A stretch of 64,000 nt of DNA from Tuctoria greenei (GCA_036927565.1 JAYESD010000002.1:229235605-229299604); one strand, 5' to 3'. Positions 22,150 to 32,690 are shown, numbered from the stretch's first letter. The notes: generated by a model not told the origin, from the sequence alone. Translations and numbers: made by a program.

Positions 22150-22765
22150 TGTTGGATCACAAAGATGACCGATTTCGGAGACATGCTCTCTTGATTGTCG
22201 GTGCACGCCGGCGCTCGAGATGGAGTAGACTAGACAGCGACGAAAGGAACTCGGACGTGGGAATAATAGATCTGATCGTGGGATGATCTACCTTAACACG
22301 CACATCCATTATTTGTAGAGTCCAGAAGGCCGTTCGGTTGTGATCTGGAAGACTCGCATCCGATCCGACTCGTAGTCGAAGATGCGTTCGTCTCCAACTA
22401 CTTGGACTCAGTACGACTCGGAAGCTCAAATTCGGAAGTCCAAAAGCTCAATTAAATTTTCTACCAAAATATAAAATCAAGGTTCGGCTCAAGGCTCAAA
22501 TTCACGCAGGCGTATGTGGGGCGTGGCGTGGCGAGGCGAGCGAGGAAGAGGAGCTCACGTGGGCCACCCCTCTTCTCTCTTCTTCTCTCTCACTCAATGA
22601 GTAGAAGAACAACCTCTCTTATATGTAGGAGTTGCTCCACTCCAACTTACATTATGGAACTAACTATTTAGCATCATCCTCTATTGTCCTAATGGACCTT
22701 TGAGATTTTCTAGTAATTAATAAGAATTTCTGCATGGGCCTTGAAAATAGGCCTAAATTCCAACA
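22150..22765 (-). repeat. 5' LTR of copia element C
   Basis: The minus-strand termini are TGTTGGAATT (from 22765) and GATCCAACA (to 22150), a good TG...CA pair with a matching 6-bp inverted terminus, giving 616 bp. It lies upstream of the gag in the expected place. The leader is 21926-22149. The distal LTR and TSD partner lie outside the window, so the inner boundary is less certain. Confidence 0.65.
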
Positions 22766-22785
22766 CAAACTTTTAGCTTCTTAGC

Positions 22786-23850
22786 TAGAGATGGCAATCA
22801 GACCCACGGATTCGGATTCGGGGCCGTGTCGGGTTTGGCACCCGACGGGTGCGTTCGGTTGGAATTTTGCACCTATGGGTTGGACCCACACCCGACCCGA
22901 TGGTTCGAGGGTTCGGGTTCTGTATTTTACATAACCGCGGGTCCCCATCGGTGCTTGAAATAGTGTGAATATATTTTTAGCCCACTACAGCTCAACCCAA
23001 TAACCATAGATATTTACTTCAAACCTTATCCTCATCTGCACTTGGTAACCCTAGCCGTCGCAAGCAATGCCGCCTGAGCCCCGACGCTTCGTATTGATGG
23101 TATCGGCGATTCGACGCTCGTGCTCGCCTCCCGTGACCCCCATCACCGGCGCCTCCCGCATCCTGTCGACCGCCGCGACCCCCACCTTCAGTGCCTCCCG
23201 TCGGCCGCGCGACCCCCACCGTTGGCGCCTCCCGCGTCCCGCCGGCCGCCGCGACCTCCACCGCCGGCGCCATCATCACTTCTCCACGCCGCAGGTGAGG
23301 GAGGTAGAGACAGACGCCGCCCCGCATAGCTCCCGCACGCCACCTGCGGCACCAGCCTGCCGCTGCTGACTGGAGCCACAAATCCTGCCGCCTGGAATGG
23401 TCAGAGCCTGCCACCCCTGCTGCCGTTTGTGTGGCTCCACCGTCATTAGTTGTAACTGACACGTTTGCCAAAGCTTTTCTTTTGGATATCCATATCTGAG
23501 TCCTCGTTGACCAGATAACTCCCCATCTATTTTTTTAATTTTTTGTTTTTGGATCATTGTAGTGTTGTTCGTGTTGAAGATCAACGAGTTGTTCGGATTG
23601 TTCATATTGAATGTTAACTTGCGTGTTTGAATCTGATGATTGAATGATAAACCTTTGTTATGGTATTTAATCTTTTTTGAAATACAATGTGTGACCTTAA
23701 ATGTTAACTTGTAAATATTTGTTATAATCGTCAAACCCAACAGGTACACGAAACCCGTCGGGTGCGAGTGCACTTTTCGCGCGTAGGTGCCGGTTCGGAT
23801 GTGAAAATCCATCCATACACTTTTTTTAACTCGGGGGAGATTGGGGTGGG
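22786..23850. mobile_element. possible hAT-like DNA transposon remnant
   Basis: Starts TAGAGATGGCAATCAGACCC, a start I know from plant hAT-like repeats. CACCCGACGGG near 22841 recurs in inverted orientation as CCCGTCGGGTG near 23756, suggesting long degenerate inverted ends. The 3' end is not clear and I found no matching target duplication. The interior 23040-23400 is very GC-rich and has open frames in several directions, none of which I recognise. Confidence 0.35.
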
Positions 23851-24479
23851 TTCGAATGATAAAAGATCGATGCTCGATAGGGAATAAAAAAAGATCGAGT
23901 AGACAAAACAGCATCGACCAATCAATGTTCAACATGGACCAATTGGTAACCCAATCAACACCGTAAATTGTAATATGAGACAATAAAAAAACTGACTGCA
24001 GTTCAAGCGAAATCCTGCTGTAAAGTACATACATCCATACATCAGGGCATCGCGCGCCCGGTACAAGGACGAACAATCCATCCTATATACAGTTTCCCGA
24101 AGAAAGTTTTATTCAGCACTGCTGTAAATTTCTCTCATTACAGTACCTCTTAGATGTGCGACATCTGTCCTTGTACGCTAACATCGACGGACCCGTCATC
24201 ACAACTCAGACATAGGTAATTAACAGCAACGGACGGATGGTATGCTTGCTTAATCCTGCTATAATCGAACTCGGTACTAGCAAAAACACAGCGCGGGGGA
24301 TGAACAACAACAATAGCTAAGTATCATCGTCCATTCTTTTTCCTATAAGTTTACAACGACACCATCGTCAATCATCGTCTTCCTTCTGAATCATTCACTG
24401 CCAACTGCGACGAGGTGGTGGGTAGGAGTAACAGTATCGTCCCTATCTGACAGCCAAAGGTGAGCTGAGCTCCGCTCGA
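23851..24479 (-). other. 3' flank and probable 3' UTR of MYC2
   Basis: No protein-coding gene recognised. The part next to the MYC2 stop codon (about 24108-24479) is the probable 3' UTR. A long minus frame running through 23276-24076 looks fortuitous. Confidence 0.5.
24108..24113 (-). terminator. candidate poly(A) signal of MYC2
   Basis: AATAAA on the minus strand, about 370 bp after the stop codon, a usual 3' UTR length for a plant gene. Plant poly(A) signals are loose, so the actual site may differ. Confidence 0.4.
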
Positions 24480-26576
24480 TTACCTGCCCATGACGGCGCC
24501 GGGCTCTGCGAGGCGGCTGTAGAGCGCGGCGTTGAGCTGCTCCTGCGAGTATATGCGGCTGGCCATCTTGACGGCCACCTGCTGAATCATGAGGTCTTTC
24601 ACGACGGAGACGCTGGCGTGGCAGACGTCCAGGTCCAGCTCGCGCAGCGCCGTCATCAGCCGCGCCGAAGGGTGATTGCGCTTGTGGCACTGCACACGGA
24701 TCATGGCCTCCAGTCCCAGGATCTTGGCGTCGATCTCCACCGCGTGGCAACGCGGCCCGGCGTCGTGCCCGAAACCACCGGCCAGCGGGGCCGGCCGCGC
24801 GTCGCGCTCCTTCTTGAGAGCCTCGATCTGGGACTGCATCGTTTCCTTGTCGGAATCGAGCGCCGTCAGCTTGCCGCGGAGCTCGTTGATGTAGGAGATG
24901 GCGTCGCCCAGCAGCGACGCCTTATCCATCTTTGACACGTTCGGCACCACGGCGCGGAGAGCGTAGAACCGCTGGTTCAGCTTCTCACGCCGCTGCCGCT
25001 CCGCCTCCACGTGGTTCAGCGGCTCCTCGCGCCCGTTCGCCGGCTTCCGCCCGCGCTTGCGCGGCCGCTTCTCCACCTCCGGTGGCGGCGCCACCACACG
25101 GCTGCTCTCCACCTCGCGCACCGACGCGTCGAGGTCCGAGTGGTCCGACTCCGACTTGGCCGGCGCTCCCGTTGCAGTCGACGGACGCGTCGTCGGCGCC
25201 GACGAGAAGGATAGCAAGCCCTCGTTGGCCGTCGCCGCTGGGTGGATGTTGGTGTTGCTGGCGCGGGAAGTGGCCTCCATCGAGCGTTTATTGTTGTTCT
25301 TCGCGTCGTTTGCCGTGGCCGCCGTCATGGTCGCCGTGTGCTGTGAGAAGAGGCTCCCGGGCGCGGTGGTGAGGCTTGCAGTGGCCGCGGGAGGCGCCGG
25401 CGAGGGGTTCCTCCGGCTGATGCTGTCGGAGCCAAAGCTGAGGATCTCGCCGGACTCGGGCTTCAAAAACGGCGGGCCCGATGCCAAGGATGGATTGGAC
25501 GCGAATTCGGAGAAGTTGAGCTCCCGGCGGAACGAGCCCTGCTGACCCTGGCTATGCTGTTGGTGCTGCTGGCGCTGCGGCGGCACAGGAACAGCCGGCT
25601 GCGGTGGAGGGGGCACTTGCACGGAGGGGCTGGGATTCTCCGTGAGCGTGCTGGTGCTCCCGTTCTCAAAGTGGATCTGCGGCGGCGGCAGCAGTCTGGA
25701 GACGGAGATCTGGGCCGACGGGTGCGACATGGTGTCCTTCATGTCTATAACCGGCTCATCGGCGAGCCAGAGCACGGAGGGATCCGTCTCCGCGTGGTCC
25801 GCTCCGGCTGTGTGCTGCTGCTGCGGATGCACGGGCGACCACGACCCGGCCCCCGCTCCGCCCCCAAAGAGCGAGCGGATCTTGGCCATGCTCTCGGTGG
25901 TATGGAAGACGACGTCGGTGGAGCCGAGCTCGAGGACACCTGTACCGACGGGGACGCAGACCATGGTGCGGAGCCCAAAGGTGTAAGCTTGGCGCGCGCG
26001 CTCACACGGCGCGGAGGAGAGGCCGGAGGCTATCCAGGTGGGCTGGCCGGCGAAGAACGTCTGCCCGGGGAGGCCGGAACCGTTGGGGAAGGACTGCGTC
26101 ATGGAGACGAGGAAGAACCACTCGGTGTCCGTAACCTCGTCCTCGACGGCCTCGTCGGGCGCGGCGGCGGAGATGAGCGAGTTGAGCTCGCGGAGCACGC
26201 GCTTGCGGTGCTCCTGCTCGGCCAGGGCGGCGGGCGTCAACGGCTTCTGTTTGCGCCTGTCCTCGTCGCAGCCCTTGTAGTAACCGTCGCCCCACCCAAG
26301 CAGCGAGGCGCCGGTGGCGGCTTCGACGGAGGACTGCCAGTAGATGGCGTAGGTCCAGGTGTCCCTTGACCCCTCGATGATGGCCTGCAGGCGCTGCTGG
26401 AGCGTGTCCTGGTTGAACCCGGGCGCCGGCGGCGGCATCTGCTGCGGCGGCGGCGGCGTCGCGGCCGCACCAGCTGAGCCGCCGCCCCCTATGGCGCCCC
26501 AGGGGAAGGCGGGCAGGTCGGCGGAGGCCATGAAGGCCTCCATCATGGAGGCGTTGTCGTCCGTCCACAGGTTCAT
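24480..26576 (-). CDS. MYC2: MYC2-type bHLH transcription factor (jasmonate signalling)
   Basis: An intact 698-residue single-exon frame from ATG 26576 to stop at 24480; MYC2 genes are intronless. Domains in order: bHLH-MYC_N / JAZ-interaction region (about 57-237, with W-T-Y-A-I-Y-W-Q-S and L-G-W-G-D-G-Y-Y-K-G); acidic activation segment (D-E-A-V-E-D-E-V-T-D-T-E-W-F-F, about 141-155); Pro/Gln/Ser-rich linker (240-490); basic nuclear-localisation stretch R-P-R-K-R-G-R-K-P (504-512); bHLH (521-570) with the H522-E526-R530 triad that reads E/G-boxes; and an ACT-like dimerisation region (about 611-671). In the family it sits in the nucleus, binds CACGTG/CACATG, is repressed by JAZ proteins and is released when jasmonate-Ile triggers JAZ degradation. 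The start M-N-L-W-T-D-D is typical of grass orthologues. GC content is high, unlike the flanking AT-rich DNA, as in many grass genes. No defects seen. Confidence 0.95.
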   Translation of the reverse strand: MNLWTDDNASMMEAFMASADLPAFPWGAIGGGGSAGAAATPPPPQQMPPPAPGFNQDTLQQRLQAIIEGSRDTWTYAIYWQSSVEAATGASLLGWGDGYYKGCDEDRRKQKPLTPAALAEQEHRKRVLRELNSLISAAAPDEAVEDEVTDTEWFFLVSMTQSFPNGSGLPGQTFFAGQPTWIASGLSSAPCERARQAYTFGLRTMVCVPVGTGVLELGSTDVVFHTTESMAKIRSLFGGGAGAGSWSPVHPQQQHTAGADHAETDPSVLWLADEPVIDMKDTMSHPSAQISVSRLLPPPQIHFENGSTSTLTENPSPSVQVPPPPQPAVPVPPQRQQHQQHSQGQQGSFRRELNFSEFASNPSLASGPPFLKPESGEILSFGSDSISRRNPSPAPPAATASLTTAPGSLFSQHTATMTAATANDAKNNNKRSMEATSRASNTNIHPAATANEGLLSFSSAPTTRPSTATGAPAKSESDHSDLDASVREVESSRVVAPPPEVEKRPRKRGRKPANGREEPLNHVEAERQRREKLNQRFYALRAVVPNVSKMDKASLLGDAISYINELRGKLTALDSDKETMQSQIEALKKERDARPAPLAGGFGHDAGPRCHAVEIDAKILGLEAMIRVQCHKRNHPSARLMTALRELDLDVCHASVSVVKDLMIQQVAVKMASRIYSQEQLNAALYSRLAEPGAVMGR

Positions 26577-27729
26577 GGAGGGAAGACCGGAAGAAATGGT
26601 TGGGCGGAGGATGGAGGGGAAAGCGAAAGAAATGGCTCTTCTTAGAATATGGAAACAACTGGTAAATTAGGCCACATCGGCCTTTGGAGGGGTTCGTTTG
26701 TGTAACCACCGGTTTTGTAGCCTCCCGCTGCATTGTGGGTCCACTTATGAGTGACTGCTTCTGTTTCATGGCCAATTTCTTCCCAGGTGGACCCACTTTT
26801 CAGTGGCCGGTTGATTATGTTTCTATGTGTCATAACACTTTTACAAATCCAAGGGAGATGGGCAAATTTTCACACCCGATATGGATGGAGCGGAAGAAAC
26901 ATTATCTATGAGTGTATCTGTTAGATCTCATCACTAATTATCTATAAGAATAAACCATTTAGTTGAAAGCTATAATTCTTGTCTGTTATTCTTTAAAGTA
27001 AATGAATTGCTGAAAATTAGGATTAACGTGATAATACATGTTGTAAATCGAGTCATTCCCCGCATACATTGCATAAAATATATGTTGCACGTTGGTCCTT
27101 AGTGCTATGTGAACTTTCTTATGATGATAACGAATGTGAATCGAATGAATCTAAATATGGTCATGCCATTTAAGATTTGATCGTTTCTCTTTTCGTTGGG
27201 GATGACTAGAATGTAAATAGTTATTAGTGCAATCGTGCAAAAATCTCTTATACACCACACAACCTTCATTCTAGAATCACTGTTATTTTCCACTTAAACA
27301 TCTCCACCTAGTAACGTGAATACGAAAAATAGACACTATTACCAGGTGGAAAGGCTGAAGTGAAAAAATATAGTGATCATAGGGGTGGAGATTGTGTGGC
27401 ATAGAAGAATTTTTTGCAGGATTTCACCGAAGAGTTATTTGCATTCAAGTCACCTTTATTCTTTTGGGTATATTTATATATACAATGTCTAAGGGCAGTA
27501 GCGAAGCTAGCATACAAATTTCCCTAGCGTGTCACATCTTTTGTACCCAAAATTTCTATACAAAATCTAGCAAATTATGTGCTATTTAAAGGAAAAAATC
27601 ATTTTGACCCTGGTGCACATGCACCATGAAAGATGAATGTGGCTACGCCAGTATCCAAAGGGGTTTGACAATTTCACATATGAATATGATGGATGGAAGG
27701 AAAAGGAATGAGGGATGTGTATCTACTAG
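26577..27729. other. MYC2 upstream region
   Basis: Directly upstream of the ATG (26577-26640, minus strand) is a pyrimidine-rich stretch, probably 5' UTR. I see no clear TATA box within 200 bp and no perfect CACGTG in the first kilobase. The sequence becomes AT-rich beyond 26900. No other gene, RNA or recognisable element was found up to the MITE at 27730. Confidence 0.45.
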
Positions 27730-28033
27730 GGGTCTGTTTAGTTCAGTTTTACAAAGTAGATTCACTCTAAGAAATATGAAATCTCAATTAAAGGGGTTTT
27801 TCTGCAAGACAGATTCTTGAAAATCTGTAGATTTTTCCAGTATAAATTGAAATCTCCTCCAGCCCATGATTTTTCAGATTCTCATCAAACTATTAAAAAA
27901 ATATACACCTACCTTTAGTTACTTACCAAAATCGTATTCGTTATTTTTCTTTCTCTTAGCTCACAAGAACTTTTCCACAGTTCACAACTAAAATCATATT
28001 TTTTCAGAATCTACAGCTGAAGCAAAGACATCC
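27730..28033. mobile_element. MITE, 304 bp, TSD TAG
   Basis: Left end GGGTCTGTTTAGTTCAG and right end (reverse complement) GGATGTCTTTGCTTCAG match at about 12 of 17 positions. TAG flanks both sides (27727-27729 and 28034-28036). It is non-coding and AT-rich with internal GTAGATT-type inverted repeats. The superfamily is uncertain: the ends look Tourist-like, but TAG is not the usual TWA target. Confidence 0.6.
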
Positions 28034-28106
28034 TAGATTTCGTCATTGATTTTAGGCACACACAAAACTTATTGCCATATCTTTGATCTTGTTTATTGTA
28101 TCCTTA

Positions 28107-28410
28107 GAGCATCTCCAATAATTCTCAGTCCACACTTTAAAAACTAAATTATGAGAGTACTCCATAAACTAACCTTTCAACAATTCATAATATTCACTCT
28201 ATAAACTTATCGGCTCCTAAAAACAATCATCTCAGTTGTTGTAATTATGTTGCAGATGAGAGTATGTCCAATAATTTCTAATACGGACTTAAAACAAATC
28301 AAATTTTATAAACACACCATAAAACTATCTCTCTAACAGCTCTCAATATCCACTCACTAAATTTACTCGGTCCAAAAAACAATCACCTTGGTTGCTAGAT
28401 TTAAGTCATG
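28107..28410. repeat. two tandem copies of a ~150-bp MITE-like unit
   Basis: GAGCATCTCCAATAATTCTC at 28107 recurs in altered form (GAGAGTATGTCCAATAATTTC) at 28258. Both copies then run in parallel through ACGGACTT/CCACACTT, CTCTATAAA and CTAAAAACAATCA-like blocks. The motif is a common start of grass MITEs of hAT type. Divergence between the copies is high, so the duplication is old. Confidence 0.55.
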
Positions 28411-28892
28411 GTTGGGGTGATCACAAAAAATGCTAGAAGCAATCTTCTACGATCAGTAAGTGATTAACAGTTATTGTGTGTATTGCCTTAATTTCATCAT
28501 TAATTTTCTACATAAAAAATGATCTGTTGGACACATAAATATTGAGGTATATTTCGGAAGATGGTAAATGAATTGCTGCAAGTGGGGTTCGGCTTCACTC
28601 TATGGATATTATTTTACAAACTTTTGTAAACCAAGTGCTGCAATTCAGTATATATGATCTAGAAGTAATTGCCAGTTATTTTGTATTCGCACACTGGTCC
28701 CCTTTCTATTGTGAAGTGAAAGTGCTTGATGATTTATAAATGTAGAATGAATCATAACATCCAAGATTTAAGTTGCTATTTGTTCCAATGGCATGATTTT
28801 GGAATGTGGTGTTAGGGCTAGGTATTGTGACATGATATTGTCTGTGGTGGACCAAAATATGTGGGTGGAAGCGAATGGCAAGGCGTGCTAAT

Positions 28893-29193
28893 AGGGTGTG
28901 TTTGGTTCAATTTGTGAATTTTAAAATTTTAATTTTAGTTGTGAGTTGTGAAAAAAATTGTTATAAGCTGGCCGAACAAAAAAAAAACAATTTAGGTGGT
29001 AACTAGTGGTAGGTGCGTAATTCTTTTAGTAGTTGAATGGAAATTTTGTAAAATCTGAGGTGTGAGGAGATTTCGACTTATATTGGGAAAATCTACAAAT
29101 TTCAAGAATATAATTCAAAGAGAAACCCGTTTGTTTGAGATTTCTGATTCTTAACAGTGAATTTGGCCCATAAAATTAAACCAAATAGGTCTT
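28893..29193. mobile_element. MITE-like element, about 300 bp
   Basis: Left end GGGTGTGTTTGGTTCAATTT and right end, reversed, AGACCTATTTGGTTTAATTT are clearly inverted relatives. The interior is AT-rich and non-coding and contains TTGTGAATTTTAAAATTTTA. A precise target duplication could not be fixed. Confidence 0.55.
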
Positions 29194-29894
29194 TAAAACC
29201 AGTGGCATTTTCAGCATACTATTGTGGATAGAGATAAGTAGGTCGTTTGGTTTGTCTAGTGTAAGATCTGTATACTCTTGTCGTCCACTTATTATGTCAA
29301 TGAGTCTGATAAAGCCCACAGTTGTGGGGGTTGGTTGTTTAGGACTTTGGAATACCAGTGTTAGCTAGAATGCAAAACGCATGATTTTGCTGATGTCCAA
29401 CTTTTCATGCCCTAAGAATGAAGCGGTAATGTTTCTCATATTCCAATTGGGGCATCAGAATGTTCTTTTAGAGCTACGCATGCGCACAGCTTATGAAGGG
29501 TGAGAGGCTTAAGACAAGCCAAATTAAGTCAGCTCGATTGAATGGCAACGAGAATACGTACGAGATGGCCTCGCCAGCAGGCTTCTTTGACGGTTGACTT
29601 GGTCATCTGATCCTTTACTGTCAATTGAGCGAGTGAGCGAGCGAGCTGGCCCCCACGTGAGGAGAGAGGAAGAGAGACCTCCGTCGGCGGACCCGCCATG
29701 CAGAATAAAGGTATCCGCACTCGTTTCATTTAAAACATATTTATACATTATTTTTTCTATTTTTAATATATTTTCTAAATTTACACATTTTCAGTACTGC
29801 AAATAGTTTAAGGCTTCAAAGAAGAGGACGGTGAGCGACCTCATCGTTTTAAACCTGCCCCGTGATATGGGCCTTTCCGTCTTCACGTGTTTAG
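29194..29894. other. intergenic, no feature recognised
   Basis: Low-copy looking sequence between the MITE and the CACTA element. Overlapping short frames at 29524-29806 have no recognisable product. Confidence 0.4.
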
Positions 29895-29937
29895 CACTAC
29901 TACAAAAAATATTTTTACAGACACTTCTATATTTTTT

Positions 29938-30190
29938 TTACAGACGGTCAATTAAAAGTGCCGCCTGTGATGTGAGATGAGTTAATAACCGTCTGTGATA
30001 ATAGAATATCACAGATGGTCCGTAACAAACAACCGCCTGTGAAAATATATTGACTTTCACAGGCGGTCCGTAACAAAAACCGCCTGTGATAATAGTCATT
30101 ATCATAGGCGGTCCGTAACAAACAACCGCCTGTGAAAATATAATGATTTTCACAGGCGGTCTGTAACATAAAAACCGCCTATGACAATGA
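29938..30190. repeat. left subterminal hairpin array of the CACTA element
   Basis: ACCGCCTGTGAAA and its complement TTTCACAGGCGGT alternate. Each pair (for example 30030-30068, 30077-30113 and 30122-30160) could fold into a ~13-bp stem with a short AT-rich loop. The spacers between hairpins, such as CCGTAACAAA, are also conserved. Confidence 0.85.
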
Positions 30191-30299
30191 TGGCTCCTCA
30201 TTGGTCCGCTGCTTCATCCCACGGATCACTCTTGGACTTCATATCTCCGCTGTCCGCTGCTTATCGATCCAACGACTCAGTTTAGAAGCCGCACGATAG

Positions 30300-30950
30300 A
30301 TGTGTCTATAACAGCAGCAGCCACGGTTCAGTCCGTGATCCTCCGTCAGCCTCCCAAGGTACGGCTTCCGGCGGCATCTCCCAAGGCGCGGCTGCCGGCG
30401 GCCTCTCTCAAGGCGCGACTTCGGTTGCTCCAGACCTCGGCGGCTCCGGCGCGGCCTCCCGACGAGTGCAAGCCCTGCCGACGCGAGCACGGGCGTGGAT
30501 CTGGCACAGTCCACCTCGGGCTCCCGGCGGCGCGGCTGCCGGCGGTCTCTCTCAAGGCGCGACTAAGGCGCGACTTCGGTTGCTCCGGACCTCGACGGCT
30601 CTAGCGCGGCCTCCCGACGAGCGCGAGCCCTGCCGACGCGAGCACGGACGCAGATCTGGCACAGTCTACCTCAGGCTCCCGGCGGCGCGGCTCCGGCGCG
30701 CCTCCCGGCGAGCGAGCGCCCTGCCGGTGTGGGCGCGGGCACAGATCCAGCGCGGTCTACCTCAGACTCTCGACGGCGCGGCTCCTCCGGCTCCAAGCGG
30801 CACGACCTCGTCGGGCTTCGGGCGGTACGGCTCCACTGGCTCTCGGCGGTGCGACCTCCTTCGTCACTTGGCGGTGCTCTTCCGGCTCCCGGCAACGCGA
30901 CGGCCTCCAGGCGGCGCGGCCTCTTCTGACTCCCGACGGCACATGTGAAT
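30300..30950. repeat. GC-rich internal tandem block of the CACTA element
   Basis: A unit of about 155 bp containing GACTTCGGTTGCTCC, GCGGCCTCCCGACGAG, CCTGCCGACGCGAGCACG and CTCCCGGCGGCGCGGCT occurs near 30417, again near 30575, and in a diverged shorter form near 30700. Frames are open on both strands only because GC-rich repeats lack stops. I recognise no product; it could be a captured gene fragment that has been multiplied. Confidence 0.65.
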
Positions 30951-30959
30951 TTTTTTTTG

Positions 30960-31175
30960 TTTCACTAGCCATTTTCACAGGCGATTTTTTATTACCGACC
31001 GCCTGTGAAAATGCATTTTCACAGGCGGTTTTTTATTAAAAACCGCCTGTGAAAATGTAGTTTCACAGGCGGATTATGCAACCGCCTGTGTTAATCGATC
31101 ATTTTCACAGGCTCTTCGTTACAGGCGGTTTTTAAAACCGTATACGATAATATGTTTAGAACCGCCTGTGATGAA
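30960..31175. repeat. right subterminal hairpin array of the CACTA element
   Basis: TTTTCACAGGCG and CCGCCTGTGAAAAT alternate three to four times, mirroring the left array. Confidence 0.82.
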
Positions 31176-31637
31176 CCATTTTGTAGTAGTGTAGCAAGCC
31201 TCGCAGCGTGTTTGTGCAGACTAGTATATTTTATTAGATGAAAACGATAAAATTTTAAATTGACGACAACGTGGTTCGACAATCTGGAATTAGATTTGAA
31301 TACATGGGACGTGGGCCCATCTCTAGACCGCAGGGGTAGGTGGCCGCCGGGTCATTGTCGCGGCTAAGGATTACTCTAATATAGTACCACAACGTAATTT
31401 TTTTGAATCATTCCGATACAAGCATTGAAATGCTATGCACACTCGAACAAGGCGAGTACATATATCGCAAGCTCTTATGATCGAACCTCACAAAACTAAT
31501 GCATGCTTCATAATCTATAGAAAAACACTAATGCATGCTTTAGTTCTAAACCTGCATTTATAAATACTCCATCCATTTCTCGATACACGGAAGCATTCAT
31601 TTGTTTTTAGATCCCTACGGCAAATGCTGTCCACTCA

Positions 31638-31769
31638 GACCATCCGCAGTGGTATGCTGTAAAGCATACTGGATGCACTGTTTCACAGTGTAATTTAGAG
31701 TACGTACTGTAAAAGCTGAAGGAGAATAGTGTATAGAGTATGCTTTAGAGTATGCTGGTGCGGATGGTC
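31638..31769. mobile_element. 132-bp MITE, TSD TCA
   Basis: Left end GACCATCCGCA and right end, reversed, GACCATCCGCA are identical over 11 bp and similar further in (TATGCTGTAAAG versus CATACTCTAAAG). TCA flanks both ends (31635-31637 and 31770-31772). A degenerate relative lies at about 32576-32690. Confidence 0.75.
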
Positions 31770-31772
31770 TCA

Positions 31773-32575
31773 AAAGGCACGTGCATGTGACGAGAACTTC
31801 ATGTGTTACTAAAGGTAGTGCTCATTTTCTAATTTGCATTTATAAATATATCTTAAACAGAAGTCAATTATCAATGAGCCATCAGTAAAGTCGAGGACTC
31901 CATACATTGGCTAAAGGTGGTGCGTCAACTACACACATTATGTTGCTTTGATTTACAACCAAATCTTCATGTCATTTAATTATTGTCTTGGTCAAGATAG
32001 CGTTTAGCCACAATGACAAATCTTTACATAAAAAGCCACACTAGCAATTGCACCATGCTTACTTAGCATCAGTGTTATTGCGAGCGGTAGTGGAGGCATC
32101 CATGTGTTAATAACTATCTTGTTTAGATATTATGCTCCACAAAAACACAAACGTATCTAATATTCTAAACAGATTTATTGGCCTTTTCATTAGCATATTG
32201 CTTTAAAATACTTTTCATTAGCATATATGGAAGACGATTATGAAGCACGACACAAGAGAAGAAATCAGCGTTGCGCGTACGCGTAGCAGGATGGATAAGT
32301 TAATCGCAATTTTTTCACAAGGATGGGTGCGGAAGGTTCAAGGCAAGCAGTGAAGTGGAGCACGTTTTGCTCGCGCGGTGGGCCGCCCGCCTGCCCGATT
32401 GTCCAAATGCAATGTCTTTTACCTGCACTCCAGTTGTGGGCACGTGGCCGAGGGCCCTGCGCCCATGTGATTGTGATTTCTGGCGCAACAGCAGCACGCG
32501 TTCCGCCTTTCCCCGTTTCTTTACGCACACCTGCATTTTCTTGCTTGCTACTCCCTTCTCAGATTGTCCCTACTG
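31773..32575. other. intergenic, no feature recognised
   Basis: AT-rich, with a short GC-rich part around 32330-32520. The small open frames there overlap on both strands and match nothing I know. Confidence 0.4.
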
Positions 32576-32690
32576 GCGTGCTATAAGCTATACTGGATAT
32601 ACTGTTTCGCAGTGTAATTTACAGTACGTACTGTAAAAGTAGAAGAATAATAGTGTAAAGTATGCTTTAGAGGATGCTGGTGCGGATAGC
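32576..32690. mobile_element. degenerate second copy of the 132-bp MITE family
   Basis: Shares TACTGGAT, ACTGTTTC, CAGTGTAATTTA, AGTACGTACTGTAAAAG and GTATGCTTTAGAG with the MITE at 31638-31769. The ends are eroded (GGTGCGGATAGCCT instead of GGTGCGGATGGTCT). Its right half is included in the 230-bp tandem duplication. Confidence 0.65.

Larger units (their letters stand above)
29895..31191. mobile_element. non-autonomous CACTA (En/Spm-type) element, 1297 bp
   Basis: Begins CACTACTACAAAAAAT and ends, reversed, CACTACTACAAAATGG; TAG is duplicated on both sides (29892-29894 and 31192-31194). This fits the CACTA hallmark of CACTA termini with 3-bp duplications. Subterminal regions (29938-30190 and 30960-31175) are packed with ACCGCCTGTGA in both orientations, the usual kind of transposase-binding subterminal repeats. 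There is no transposase, so movement would depend on a partner. The middle (30300-30950) is a GC-rich repeated block. Confidence 0.92.

Noticed and set aside
23019..24076. Minus-strand frames of 150 and 266 residues between element C and MYC2
   Set aside because: Low-complexity in the GC-rich part, no domain, and no support from codon pattern; probably fortuitous.
24618..26369. Several long open frames on the plus strand opposite MYC2 (for example 25554-26369) and in other minus frames
   Set aside because: High GC content removes stop codons in all frames. None has a recognisable domain, and the MYC2 frame explains the region.
29524..29806. Short frames upstream of the CACTA element
   Set aside because: Frames on both strands overlap and none resembles a protein; no splice or promoter signals support a gene.
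30302..30948. Open frames on both strands in the CACTA interior
   Set aside because: They arise from a GC-rich tandem repeat, overlap each other on both strands and resemble no protein I know.
32265..32636. Overlapping small frames on both strands near 32.3-32.6 kb
   Set aside because: No recognisable product, no conserved start context, and they overlap a degenerate MITE.
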